NCBI GenBank assembly: GCA_030704615.1
Contig: CM060734.1
Span: 24,552,001 to 24,616,000, forward strand
DNA: 64,000 bases
Direction of reading: 5' to 3'
From: Takakia lepidozioides
Lineage: Eukaryota; Streptophyta; Takakiopsida; Takakiales; Takakiaceae
Positions 35,545 through 47,936 of the stretch are shown here, piece by piece (within the stretch, counting starts at the first letter, position 1; each line of letters opens with the position of its first letter). The notes beneath the pieces are model-generated. The model searched no databases. It saw only the letters and a program-made list of their open reading frames with translations, and was not told where the DNA came from. The position numbers and the translations under genes are program-made.

Positions 35545-38500
35545 TGTACAAATAGATGGAGGCTCTGGAGTGAATATCATGACAGACCAATTAAGGCAAA
35601 AGCTTGGTCTAAGTAACATGAAACCAGCCCCATTTATAGTAACAATGGCAGATCAAAGAAGTGTACAGCCATTGGGATTGATAAGAGGAGTTAAGATACA
35701 GATACAAAAGATGATCTTTATGATCACAGTAACTGTGTTGAAAATGGATGAAGTCATGGAAGCTTACTCCTTATTGTTAGGACGACCGTGGCTGAAACAG
35801 GCCAGGGTATTCCATGACTGGAATTCCCAGTTACTAACAGTGCATGATGGGATGCACAAGATCCAAATCACCACCAAGAAATCTAGTAGACTACCTGCTA
35901 CGAGAAGACCTCGAGGGGTCAGGAAGTATGACTGGAGGGGAGGACTTGATGAGGAACAGGAAGCTACCCTGTTCGCTGCACACCCAGAGTGGGAGCAGGT
36001 TGTAGAGATGCAACTGGAAGGCCTAAGTTGTTTAAAAGGTATTTGCTGTGGTGTAGTGACAGCAACACCAATTGAAGGTGAAACAAGCAGTTACCCACCA
36101 CATTTCTATGAAGACAGAGAGGGAGAAATGGAAATCCTAGAGGAACCAGCCACTGTGAGTTTACAGGATGAAGTGGTGACTGGTTGGACAATCACAGCTG
36201 ATGAGCAGGTGAGAGAAGTGAATATCGGAACTGAAGAGGAACCGAGGATGGTGAAGGTAGGGGCTGATTTGGAGCCAGAATTCTTTGAGGAAGCTAAAAG
36301 TCTGTTCATCAAATACAAAGATGTATTTGCTTGGAGCTACGAGGATCTGAAAGGGATACCACCTGAGATCTGTCAGCATAAGATTGAACTGAAACCAGAG
36401 TCAGTACCAATCAAACAGGCAAGGTACAGAATGAATCCCAACTATGCACATAAGGTTGGAGAAGAGATCAAGAAGTTGGCTGAGGCTAAGTTTATATACC
36501 CAATAGAGTATACAACTTGGTTGTCACCCATTGTGATAGTTCCCAAGAAGAATGGTAAACTGAGAGTTTGTGTGAACTATAAGAAGTTGAATGCTTGCAC
36601 GAAGAAAGATCCTTTCCCTTTGCCATTCACAGAAGCGGTATTGGACACTGTGGCAGGCCATGAGATGTACTCATTCATGGATGGCTTCAGTGGTTATAAT
36701 CAAGTGCAAGTGGCAGAAGAAGACCAGGGAAAGACAGCTTTCATCACAGACTGGGGTGCTTATGCATACAAAGTCATGCCTTTTGGACTTTGTAATGCAC
36801 CAGCAACCTTTCAGAGAGTGATAAGTGAATCTTTTCATGAGTATTTGGATGATTTCATGCAGGTGTTCTTGGATGATTTCAGTATGTACAGCTCTAAGAA
36901 TGAGCACTTGCATAAATTGGAGTTATGTTTGGCCAGATGCAGGATGAGAGGTCTGGGCCTGAATCCAGAGAAGTGTACTTTCTGTGTGAACTCAGGGGTG
37001 CTTTTGGGACACATTGTGTGTAAGAGGGGACTTCTTGTGGATCCCAGAAAGATAAAGGCCATTAAAGCCTCTCCACCACCAGTAAATGTTAAGAGTCTAA
37101 GGAGATTCCTTGGACAAACCAGTTATTACAGAAGATTTGTTAGACGGTATGCACAGATAGCAGCACCATTGAGCAAGCTTCTGAAGAAGGATGCAGTGTT
37201 TGCATGGACAGCTGAATGTCAACAGGCTTTTGAGAAACTTACATTGTCAGTAACAACTACACCTGTGCTGATTAACCCTCACTGGCATGTAGTATTTCAT
37301 GTTCATTGTGATGCCTCAGGAGAAGCGTTGGGAGCAGTGTTAGCCCAAAATGTTACAGGAAATATAGATTTACCTGTGTACTATGCTAGCAGGTTGATGA
37401 ATAGTGCTGAAAGGAACTATAGCACAACCGAAACAGAAGCACTGGCAATGATTTATGCAGTCAAGAAATTCAGGCATTACCTATTGGGAAGAAAATTTAT
37501 GTTTTATGTGGATCACCAGGCTCTGATATATCTGGTGAACAAACCTTTGATAAGTGGAAGGATAGCAAGGTGGTTAATAATCTTGCACGAGTTTGAGTTC
37601 GAAGTTGTTTACAAGCCTGGCCGTTTGCATCTTGTGGCAGATCACTTGTCACGCCTATCAACAGGAGAGCCCACCACAGGAGTAGACGACCAATTACCTT
37701 ATGCGAGTTTATTTGCGGTGGAGGTGCAGGGAAGTGCAAATGACCGGTTAGATTGGCAGTGGCCAATCAGATACTACCTTACTCATGGCCAGTGCCCACC
37801 TAGTTATGGAAAGGAGCAGAGGAAGAGAATCGCTATCAAGGCTTTACCTTATACTATGGTAGGGGGTAGGATGTATAAGCTAGGACCTGATGGAGTACTT
37901 AAACGATGCTTGTATCACCATGAAGTAAATAAAGTTTTGGAGGAAGTTCATAAAGGAGTGGCTGGAGGTCATTTGGAGAAGAGACTACCAGTAGAAAGAT
38001 ACTACTTGCAGGTTACTGGTGGCCTACTTTGTTCAAGGATGTACACAAGTATTGTCAGAGTTGTGATGAGTGTCAGAGGCTAGGACCATTGCAGAGATCT
38101 GGGAAGATGGCTTTGCATCCTACGATGCCTACCGAACCATTTCAGAAATGGGGACTAGACTTTGTTGGACCAATTAACCCACCAGCCAAGAATACACAGA
38201 ACAAGTATATAATCACAGCCACTGATTATACTACAAAGTGGGTGGAAGCTAAAGCTCTGAGGGACAACACAGCTAAGTCCACAACAAGGTTCCTGTATGA
38301 GAACATACTTACACGATTTGGCTGTCCCCTGGAATTTATCAGTGACCAGGGAAGTCACTTCATTAATGAGACCATTGAACTATTGACTAAAGAGTTCATG
38401 ATTGTGCATAGGAAGAGTACAACATATTACCCACAGGGTAATGGGCAGGCAGAGGCTACCAACAAAATACTATGTACTATCTTGGCTAAGATAGTCAATG

Positions 38501-39130
38501 CAAACAGAACAGATTGGGATACAAAGCTGCTGACAACTTTGTGGTCATACATGACTTCATATAAAGTCACCACTAAGTATACACCATTCCAATTAGTTTA
38601 TGGTATGGAAGCTTTACTTCCAGTGGAATTCTTGTTATCTACCATGAGAACTGAACGGGGAAGGAGAATGGAATTGGAATATTCAATTAAGGTCAGGAAA
38701 CATGAATTATACCATCTGGAAGAAGTACGTGCTGATGCAGCTGATAACATGACCAGAATTCAGATGAAGAGGAAGGATCAGTTTGATGAAGGTAAATTAA
38801 AGACTTTTAAGATGAGAGATTTGGTACTGTGGTTGCAGAAGAAGGGGAAGATTAAAGCTTCTAAGCTTAAATCACCATGGAAATGACCTTATGTCATATT
38901 GAAGATGTATGATAATAACACCGTCATGCTACAAACCATTAACAAAGAAATGCTGGGAAGAGTCAATGCCAATAAGTTGAAGGGGTACAGTGGTATCCAT
39001 GACAAACCATTGCAGCATGATTTGCATGTTGAAACGCAAAAACAGTCATGGGCTGCGCCAGTGATACCAACGGAGTATGGAGCACTTGTCGCTAAGCCGA
39101 GCGTGTATGACCAGGGCGGGAAGTACAGGT
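35535..39130 (+). pseudogene. pol: Retroelement B pol (protease, RT, RNase H, integrase), two breaks
   Basis: Order: aspartic protease (DGGSGVNIM, about 35553), reverse transcriptase (about 36500-37010; VPKKNGKLRVCVNYKKLN, FSFMDGFSGYNQ-type motif, active site FLDD near 36868), RNase H (about 37290-37640; HCDASGEALGAVLAQ, YVDHQAL), integrase zinc region (about 37915), and DDE core ([23 protein letters not shown]; about 38150-38460). The RT and order fit the Athila/Tat branch of Ty3/gypsy. A one-base loss near 37973 shifts frame in the integrase zinc region, and a TGA replaces Gly near 38884. There is no chromodomain. Confidence 0.9.
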
Positions 39131-39139
39131 GTTCGCATA

Positions 39140-39330
39140 GCTATCACAGCCCATCACAGCGTGACACAACCTATCACAGCCCATCACAGTGTCACACAGC
39201 CTATCACAGCCCATCACAGCGTGACAGAGCCTATCACAGCCCATCACAGTGTCACACAGCCTATCACAGCCCACCACAGTGCCACACAGCCTGTCATAGC
39301 CCAACACAGCCCATGCAGGTTACACAGTCC
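39140..39330 (+). repeat. CACAGCC minisatellite at the 3' end of pol (element B)
   Basis: Units of about 30 bp contain CTATCACAGCCCATCACAG, about six copies. Read in the pol frame they give repeated YHSPSQ. The same CACAGCC theme fills part of every LTR in this family. Confidence 0.9.
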
Positions 39331-39633
39331 ATAGGGTCAGTGACAGGTGGACGCGAATTAACGTCAGAAAAGTGGCCATCAAGTGAAGAAGAAGTTTGGA
39401 AGTCAAACTTGGAGAATATGCCACGCGGAGAGGGGAAGCCGGGGGCATGTCTAGAAACGGACACGTGGCCACTAAGGCGAAGCACACCACACTGCATCGA
39501 TTGCAAGAGTGGGTCTCATCATACAAGAGGACAAATCGGGCCGTCAAAGTACCTACCCTGTACAGCCGCTAAGACTATTTGTGGGCCCATTAATGCATTC
39601 AGAGTAAGGGTAACGGAACCCTTTCCAAGTACC

Positions 39634-39658
39634 AAAAAAAAAAAAAAAAAAAAAAACC
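39634..39658 (+). repeat. Poly-A tract inside element B
   Basis: A run of about 22 A lies between the pol minisatellite and the antisense integrase insert. The corresponding place in element C has only short A runs. It could be a slippage product or mark an RNA-derived junction. Confidence 0.7.
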
Positions 39659-39726
39659 TATGCCACATGTGTTGTCCTACTGGACATTCCAAGTGGGAAT
39701 GTCCACGGAGGGGGGTGGAATTAAGA

Positions 39727-40400
39727 AGTTACCAACGCGCTTCATCTTTGAAGTAAGGCTTCAAAAGGGAAACATGGAATACTGGGTGCACCTTGCTGTT
39801 TGCTGGCAGCTCCAATTCATACACATCCTCATTCATAACCTTCCGAATGCGAAAGGGTCCCGCATACGGAGGTACGAACTTCGGACTCACTTCCGGAGGT
39901 AGTCGGAAATTCTTGATGTTCAACCAGACCTCTGTGCCTGCCTCAAACTTCACTTCCCTTCGCTTCCGATTCGCCTGCCTTTCATACCGTTTCCTAGCTT
40001 TGGCAATGTTGTACTTTGCGAGCTTCAACAAACGCTCGCGTTCTTCCAGTATCGCCGCTACTGCCGGTTCCTCAACGTCCTGGGCGGCCCAACTTGTCGG
40101 CACCAGGGGTGCTTTTCCATAGACCAATACGAAAGGGGAAACTCCCGTTGAGGAGTGTTCTGTGTTATTATAACAGAACTCTGCCGCGTCTAAGTGTTCC
40201 ACCCAGTCTGTTTGGTCTGGCGACACGTAATTCCGCAGGATCTGTTTCACTACGGAATTCACTCTTTATGTTTGGCCGTCGGTCGTAGGTCGGAAGGCGG
40301 TGCTCATCTTCAGCCTCGTCCCCATCTTCTTCCAAAGTGCCCTCCAAAATTTACTGGTAAACTTTGGATCGCGGTCCGGCCAATCAGGAGTGCGAATTAC
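39727..40400 (-). pseudogene. Chromovirus-like integrase C-terminal fragment, antisense inside element B
   Basis: The minus-strand reading includes [29 protein letters not shown], then RVNSVVKQILRNYV, followed by the GPY/F region (YAGPFRIRKV) and HPVFHVSLLKPY. This order is typical of the integrase end of chromoviruses and differs from element B's own integrase. GAA has become TAA just after the DGQT motif. No LTR, reverse transcriptase or chromodomain accompanies it. Sequence on both sides matches element C continuously (about 39722 left, about 40420 right), so the fragment was inserted into or captured by B. Confidence 0.85.
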
Positions 40401-40526
40401 ATGTAGGTGGTTCCCTCCAAGAAACAAGAACAAGAAATAGGAAGTGTTATGAACGGAAGAGTCGGGGTGGCTCCGAATAGCCAGTGTCTCGACGGGAGGG
40501 GCAATCAAAGCACTAGCTTTGTAGCT

Positions 40527-43500
40527 ATGGCGGATGTAACGGATTATACACTCGCTTTACTTCTCACGCAGTGGCGCAAGGATGGACGAATTGAGAGTAC
40601 ATTTTCTCTCACTCGATACTTGCAAGCCCCACAGGCTTACACGCACTTACCTGTTCCATTTTGTGCCAACCATACCTTCATGCTCTGTGCCCTGCAAGCT
40701 TTCCTTCAGCTGTTTCAAACAAAGCCTTTTTGTTTGTCTAGAATGAAGAGAGTGAGGGGAATGGAGGATATCATGGTGAAGAGCACCACGATTCTGCAGA
40801 AGCAAACAATTGCAGCACCGCAGACAGTGCAGCTGCTAAGGGAGTTGCGATTGGAGGGGCTGCTACGCAAGGACTGGTCCTTGCATCATCGGCAGTATAT
40901 GATTCAATTCCTTCAGAACTTTGAGCCTCGGACGGGAGTTACCCAGGTGAGGGGAGAAGATATAGAAATTACTCCCCAGTACCTGCAGCAATTGTTTGAT
41001 TTGCCATCAGGTCATGTGGATGTGGATGAGCACATGGCAAGATTGCAGATAGGGAATTTGTTCCAAGAAGGGAGTTTCTTTAAGACTCCAGGTTACGCTT
41101 GTACCAAAGCCGAGTACCCAGGGCTCAGAGAAGTTGGCCAAATATTGAACGTTCTGTTTGCCATGAAACAGAACTAACAGTATTTGAGCAGGTCATTCAC
41201 AGAGGAGATCCTGAAGCTTTGAGGGGAGAGGATGTAGCTTGGGCGGAGTTAAAGTACAATGGTCTGGTGGACGAGATGAAGAGGTTACAGGGCACTACTG
41301 CTAAGTCTCCAATCATTGTGTCTGGTCCAGTCATTGCTTCCAAATCATTCTTGATTTTTTCATACTTGATACTCGGGAACGTAAAGAGATGGGAGTGTTT
41401 GAGGCAGAAACCACTGCAATTGAAGAACATGGCTCTTCACATAGTGAGGGTGGACTGGCAGGGCAACACCAGTCTAAGAGATAGAAGCGGGGTATGACTA
41501 TAGTGGTGGATCCACTGGCTTCACGGAAACCGCAAGATGATGTTTCCCAAGCTCTTGTGCAGGATGGGGCACAGCAGCACAGAAGGCTGTTATTATTGGA
41601 AGCACGGCCTTCGGAGAGGGAAGAGGAAGTCAATTCGATACCACAGCCACCACAGGCAGTTGACTCAGTTGTCTCAGAGGTTCCATAGTTAGAGTATGTT
41701 GTGACACAACCCCCAATTGCTCTGGACGGAGAAAGGTTGGACATTCCCACTACAGAGCAGGTCGTGGCCGAAATTGAGAAGGGTGACCTTCTCTATGAAA
41801 ACTCTGGCTTGGTAAGGGAATCAGTGGTTCCAGAGGTGCAGCGGCTGTCCAGGGAAAACCCTGCTGTGCATGTAATACCCACACCTGTGACGGAGGTACC
41901 AGGGGTAGAATATCAGGACACTCCAGCACCTGTGGAGGATGAGGTGGTTCAGGAAGAGAATCTGGTGGGGCAATGGCCTGAATGGTTGGTGAGGCATCAC
42001 ACTGTGGAGGATCAGGGAGAACAGCAGCAAGTTCACCATGATGACCCTCAGCAGGCCATGCTTATGAGTTCCATAAGCATGACACTTAATTTGTTGGGCA
42101 CTTATGTGAAATCCCATGTTCCATCTACCCAATTGGCAGCTTTGAGGGAGGAACTCAGGAAGGAGTTTGAGGCTCAAATTGCCACTGAGTGTGCTAACAA
42201 GGTAAATGAGGAGGTCAATCTCAAATTACAGCAAGAGTTGGAGGACACAAAGGCTGCTTTGCAGTTGGCCAAAGCAGTTAAGACCTGAGTAAACACATAA
42301 ACAACAGTTATACCAATTGCAGGTGAAGCATGAGGGCAAGTTGCACGAAGTGAATGTACTACATACAGAGTTGGAGGCAGTACATGAGAAGATGACCATA
42401 CAATGTGCTACATTCACAACTACTCTTGAGGAAACTGCATTAAAAGTTAACAGACAAGGGGAGAGATGTATGAGGGCAGAAGCTGAGATAATAGAGCAAG
42501 CGAAACTCATTGTTGATATGAAAAATACAATGTGTCGCAATGAGAATACTTTCAAACAATACCGACAGGTTGAGGCTGACCAGGAGAGGTACATCCTAGA
42601 GTTGCAACAAACAGTTATGGTCAATAGAAATGAACTCTCTGTGGCTAACAAGGCTTGGAAGGAAGCCAATAATCTGGCTGCTGCCTATGCGGGTCTGGTT
42701 TGAACCTCATGCGAAGCGCATGGAGGCTTTACAGCAGCAGTTAGATGTGTACAGACTCACGGAGGAGCAGACTCTCAGGGGTGTCACACACGACTTGGTG
42801 GATAACCACCTTATGCAGGTCTGGTTAGCACAAGGGCCAGTAGAAGGCAAAGCACCACGGAAACTCACCCAGGGCGAGATGAATGAGCTCAGATTGCAGG
42901 TGCAAAACATTGCCACAACTACTATAGACAATGTCTATAGTAAGATAGCGGAGCTACAGGAGGACGTGGAAGGCCTGCGGACTCAAGTGGATGACCTGAG
43001 TTCAAATATTGACAAGAGAGTCTTTGTTCCTGAGGAGCAGCTGATGGCTACTTATTTACATGCCAGGACTCTAATTTTTTAGTCTTCTTTGCAGGAGATG
43101 CCAGTGGTAGAAGGGCCAGTGGTACCAATACCACAGCAGGCGGCTGTGCAGGTAGCTGAACCTGTTGTTACTACAGCCACACCACAGCCTGAGGTATGGG
43201 GGGATGCTTCTTTTAACCCACCTAAGACTCCTGCTGCACGAGAGTACAGTTGGGCTATGATTATGCCCTTCAATCAAATTCCCATTGTGCTGGATTTGGC
43301 TCGGAAGGAATTTAGTCCTCTGCAGTCGTTGGCACATTACTACCAGATCATGCGCATTTGGTTGCCGGTGGCAACTCGGACTAAGGTTCTTCCGAACAAT
43401 CAACCCATTGAGGATCATCACTTTGCCAGGTACTGGTCTGAGGCAGGTACCATGCTGAAGAAATTAATTGCCTTCCAGGTTGTACATGGGTACATCTATA

Positions 43501-44249
43501 CCAAGACCAAGGAGGTATCTAGTATCGTCATGGGCTGTGGATAATACTATGCTGCTTGTTTTCTGGCACGCTATCACATTGAGCAGCAGAAGATGCAATC
43601 ACAATTTCTGAGTTATTCCAGTGGGGATCATTGGGTCTTACCTTCAATGCCACCTCATATGTACCTATATGATGCAAAAGTCATGATGCAAAAGGATTCA
43701 CAATTTTGTTTATGGTTTAATTCAGCTTGGAACAATTTGACAACACAGAAATCTGGCCCTGAGGATATTTTCGTTAAGGGACATGAAGCCTGGACATACT
43801 TACACTGTTCCAAAGTCATTGGCACACCTCTCACCTATACGGATAAGGAGTTCAGGGTGTTCACTAATTTTGCTTGCAAGCGCTTACAGCAAGTTGTACA
43901 GTTTAAACTTCCAAACATGGTGGGACCACATTGTATGCCACACAGGATTCCACTTAAAGTTCGGCCGTTAAAACACCTAAGGGGGGACGAGGATTCTGAT
44001 ACTATTGTTTCTTCTGAGGACTCTTTCGCAGAGGACTATGCACTTCAGATGGCAGAGAAAAAACGACCGGGATCTCCTATGCCTGAGAGGTTACCTCGTT
44101 ATCAGCCTAAGGAGGGTCAGACATTTCCAGGTAGTGCTCAATCAACTCCATCCGCCAGTGACAGGACTCGGGCTCGCACATGGAGTCCTTCACGAGACTC
44201 TCACCGTCAGAAGGGTGCTCGCTCACAAAGGTTTGCTAATCCCAAATAG
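40527..44249 (+). pseudogene. Retroelement B extra ORF in the env position, several breaks
   Basis: Starts at ATG 40527, matching 56806 of element C. An N-terminal conserved region (FCANHTFMLCALQAFLQLF; about 40527-41170) is followed by an acidic, Gln/Pro-rich middle, a long Gln/Glu/Leu coiled-coil-like region (about 42080-43060), a Pro/Gln/Val linker and a C-terminal conserved region (IMPFNQIPI; SYSSGDHWVLP; about 43250-44000) with a basic Ser/Arg tail. Breaks include a TAA near 41175, TAG near 41686, TGA near 42287, frame changes near 41300-41500 and 42700, and TAA near 43542. I see no membrane segment or signal peptide, so it is not an obvious envelope protein. Confidence 0.8.
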
Positions 44250-44291
44250 TAAACCGTGAGGACACGGCTTTTTGAGAGGGGGAGGGATAAA

Positions 44292-45223
44292 TGTTAGAGG
44301 GCTGCTTGGGACTTAGACGCTTTTATGGGTTGTTTGGGGTACCCTTAATTTTTGCGCAGACTGAGACCAACAGGAATCATAGGGGTGGCAGGAGCAGGCT
44401 TCAGGGAGTTCACACAGCCCGGCACAGCTTTACACAGCCCGCCACAGCTTCGCACAACCCGACACAGTTTCGCACAGCCAGTCACAGCCCGACACAGCTT
44501 CGCACAGCCAGTCACAGCCCGACATAGCTTTACACAGCCCGCCACAGCTTCGCACAGCCAGTCACAGCTTGGCACAGCTTGACACAGCCTGTCACAGTAC
44601 ATGGGGAACAGTTATCATTGACAAGGAACGACTGTGAGGGAACGACATCTGCAGAGGGAACGTGTTACTTCAGGGGTGACGGTTAGTTAGTTAGGTGGTT
44701 AGAATAGCTTGCGGGTAGATTAGGAGAGCGACAACGGGAGGGGATCACTTTACGGGGAGCGCTTCTTGGTCATGCATGAGAGGAGATCAGGCGCAAGAAC
44801 GAGAGCACGGAGAAGGAGGAAAGATGAACAATAAATGCTTGTTACATGCAAAGTTGTAGTGATACTGTAGGGCATATTAGAGTCACCATGGCATTGGCCT
44901 GATACCTGATAAATCATAATCTGATACTTATTCGATACAAACACACTGTGTAGAGAGACATGAGTGAACCTGTAGAATGAATGCATGATTAACTGGAACT
45001 TAGTAGATATTGAAGCAATTTGATGCTTCAGTATACACAGTAAGGTAAATTGATAACATGAAGGCAAGAAGGAATACAAATAGGAAGCACAACCATGATT
45101 CACTAGCTGCAGGTCATGACTTATTGTTCTGAGCGGGCTGAGTGCTTAGAGATATCCAACTCTTCTATCTTGGAGTTTCCACCTCGGATAGCAAAGGGAT
45201 GGGTGAGTAAAAGCCGCTCGACA
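44292..45223 (+). mobile_element. 3' LTR of retroelement B
   Basis: Runs from TGTTAGAGGGCTG, right after a polypurine tract (about 44274-44288), to GCTCGACA. It is 932 bp. The CACAGCC minisatellite spans about 44405-44595. It carries the conserved leader ATG (45116) and the donor GGGTGAGTAAAAG. The next bases (GTCAT) belong to a minus-strand gene fragment. Element B has no 5' LTR in the window. Confidence 0.9.
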
Positions 45224-45676
45224 GTCATGTCCTCCGATATATGCACCATCGTAAATCGAGATCTTTGCTGTGGAGACTCTATGTCCATCGGACTCATCCT
45301 CGTAGCTTATGAGAATGTCCCCATACACTGTTTGCAATGGAATCCTCTCTGGCATGTACGTACACCCGATGCAATCCTTGTAGGCCCACTGGCAGCACCT
45401 CCAATGATACAAGAAGGCCGTGTAGCTTTTGGGGATGTTCCATGCAGGCGGATACTGTAGATCAATGATTCACAGGCACCAAAGCCGCGCAAGCCCGTCC
45501 CCGCGAGGCTGATCGTGGAAGCCAGGAAGGTACTCAAGAGCGGACAGGTGGACCCTCCTCTGTTGAGAGTGGTCTATCCAATCCTGCAGGATTATGAAAA
45601 TATCCCCTGACTTGGGCGAGAAGTCCCACGGGGTGAGATGCTTGTTTGGGCAGTTGTTGGGATCCCGGCACGCCAT
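45224..45676 (-). pseudogene. Unrecognised gene fragment cut by the element B LTR
   Basis: From ATG 45676 the minus strand encodes a compact, Trp-, Cys- and Tyr-rich protein (NCPNKHLTPWDFSPKSGDIF; FLYHWRCCQWAYKDC). It is open except for one TGA near 45470 and is cut off at 45224 by the retroelement LTR. The composition looks globular and genuine. Upstream (45677-45840) is a CT/GA-rich stretch like a plant 5' UTR. Beyond that lie the two hairpin arrays, which would sit in its promoter. I do not recognise the family. Confidence 0.45.
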
Positions 45677-45912
45677 CGCCGACTATTGAAAGGGCTGCCA
45701 GGAAGCAGAGAGGGAAGTGGGAGTGTGGGAGGAGATGAAGTGAGAGGAGCTCGGAGCGAGGAAGTGCCGTTGCTCTCTCGGTTTGAAACGCGTGGGTGAC
45801 AAGCGAATTTAGACAAGTGGCAAAGAAAAAGCGCAGCATTTAATATGCCTGTACCCGGGAATGAGGCGCAGCATTTACTTCGACATGAAGTCCAAGCGGA
45901 GGGTGACGGCCC

Positions 45913-46533
45913 CACGTGGCTGCCAGAGATCATCCCCCGGATGGAAAAACGGCGCCGAATTTCCATCCGAGGGCGCTCGGATGAAGTCATCTCGGGGGGA
46001 GAGGCCGACACGTGGCTGCCAGAGATCATCCCCCGGATGGAAAAACGGCGCCGAATTTCCCTCTGAGGGTGCTTGGATGAAGTCGTCTCGGGGGGAGAGG
46101 CCGACACGTGGCTGTCAGAGATCATCCACCGGATGGAAAAACGGCGCCGAATTTCCATCCGAGGGTGCACAGATGAAGTCGTCTCGGGGGGAGAGGCCGA
46201 CACGTGGCTGCCAGAGATCAGCCTCCGGATAGAAAAACGACGCCGAATTTCCATCCGAGGGCGCTCGGATGAAGTCGTCTCGGGGGGAGAGGCCGACACG
46301 TGGCTCACAGAGATCATCCCCCGGATGGAAAAACGGCGCCAAATTTCCATCCGAGGGCGCTCGGATGCGGGGGGAGAGGCCGACACGTGGCTGACAGAGA
46401 TCATCCTCCGGATGGAAAACGGCGCCAAATTTCCATCCGAGGGCGCACGGATGAAGTCGTCTTGGGGGGAGAGGCTGACACGTGGCTGCCAGAGATCATC
46501 CCCCGGATGGAAAACGACGCCGAATTTCCATCC
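45913..46533. repeat. Tandem array 2: seven 96-bp units, each a G-box plus GGCGCC-type hairpin
   Basis: Hairpins that start GGATGGAAAA and end TTTCCATCC begin at 45939, 46035, 46131, 46227, 46323, 46408 and 46504. The period is 96 bp, except one unit shortened by 11 bp. Cores are CGGCGCCGAA or CGGCGCCAAA, with CGACGCC in two units. Each unit also has a perfect G-box CACGTG (45913, 46009, 46105, 46201, 46297, 46384, 46479), mostly inside ACACGTGGC, which matches the ABA-response element core. A second short CTCGGATGAAGTC motif is shared. The array lies 240-860 bp upstream of the minus-strand ATG at 45676. Confidence 0.9.
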
Positions 46534-46679
46534 GAGGATGCCCGTATGGAGCCGTCATCAACCATTTTCAGTCGTTACATGACCTTTTTCGAGTTTTTTG
46601 TATAATCCAACCCTCAACTTAGAGTTTTCTCCCTGCGGGCCACTTATTTTGTACGTTATCCCTACAAATGTCGTCCGCT

Positions 46680-46868
46680 GGATGGAAATTCGGCGCCGGT
46701 TTTCCATCCATCCGAGCTCCGACTTACCTGCAGGATGGAAATTTGGCGCCGGTTTTCCATCCGTCCGAGCTCCGACTTACCTGCAGGATGGAATTTCGGC
46801 GCCGGTTTTCCATCCGTCCGAGCTCCGACTTACCTGCAGGATGGAAATTCGGTGCCGGTTTTCCATCC
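46680..46868. repeat. Tandem array 3: four 53-bp GGCGCC hairpin units
   Basis: Hairpins begin at 46680, 46733, 46786 and 46839, exactly 53 bp apart. Each has the form GGATGGAAATTCGGCGCC followed by GGTTTTCCATCC, with GTGCC in the last unit. Spacers share GTCCGAGCTCCGACTTACCTG. The right hairpin arm differs slightly from the left, so the stem is imperfect around the GGCGCC core. Confidence 0.9.
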
Positions 46869-46928
46869 AGCGGCTTGTGGATGATGCCGTCTCGGGCGGA
46901 GCGAGGGCCAGGTGGCGCTCCTACTTCA

Positions 46929-47936
46929 TGTTACAAGGTTGCTTGGGACTTAGACGCTTTTACGGGTTCTGTGGGGTACCCTTAATTTTTGCGTAGACTG
47001 AGACCAACAGGAGCCTTAGGGGTGGCAGTAGCAGGCTTTAGGGGGGTTATACAGCCCGACACAACTTTACACAGCCCGCCACAGCTTCGCATAGCCAGTC
47101 ACAGCTCGACACAACTCCACACAGCCTGACACAGCTTTGCACAACCAGTCACAGCCCGTCACAGCCGTCACAGCCCGCCAAAGTTTTGCACAGCCAGTCA
47201 CAGCCCGACACAGCTTTACACAGCCCGCCACAGCTTCGCACAGCCAGTCACAGCCCGACACAGCTTTACACAACCAGTCACAGCTCGGCACAGCTTGACA
47301 CAGTCTGTCACAGTACATGGGGAACAGTTATCATTGACAGGGAACCACTGTGAGGGAACGACATCTGCAGAGGGAACGTGTTACTTCAGGGGTGACGGTT
47401 AGTTAGTTAGGTGGTTAGAATAGCTTGCGGGTAGATTAGGAGAGCGGCAGCGGGAAGAAGAGGACTTCTGGAGTAACGCGACTTGGTGAGGGAAGGAAGA
47501 GACGAAACGGAGAGCGGAACGTGAAGAGGAGATGATGACTTGATTGAGGCTTAATTCATGCAAGCTGTAGAAACATACAGTAGGGTAGAATAGGGACACC
47601 ATGGCATTGGTCTGATACCTGATTAATCTTAATCTGATACTCAAACGATACAATCATATTGTGTAGAGAGACATGAGAGAAGCTGTGGAATGAATGAATG
47701 ATTGATTGGAACTTGGTAGATACTGAAGCAATCTGATGCTTCAGTATACACGGTAAGGTAAATTGATAACATGAAGGCAAGAAGGAATACAAATAGGAAG
47801 CACAACCATGATTCACTAGCTGCAGGTCATGACTCATTGTTCTGAGCGGGCTGAGTGCTTAGAGATATCCAACTCTTCTATCTTGGAGTTTCCACCTCGG
47901 ATAGCGAAGGGATGGGTGAGTAAAAGCCGCTTGACA
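46929..47936 (+). mobile_element. 5' LTR of retroelement D
   Basis: Begins TGTTACAAGGTTGC and ends GCTTGACA, 1008 bp. It belongs to the same LTR family and is longer mainly in the CACAGCC minisatellite (about 47048-47310). It is followed immediately by TTTGGCAACCATACTGGGG, the primer-binding region. The left flank is CTTCA. The right end of element D lies outside the window. Confidence 0.9.

Noticed and set aside
45861-46582. Open frames on both strands across array 2
   Set aside because: The 96-bp period is a multiple of three, so any open unit stays open; this is repeat read-through.
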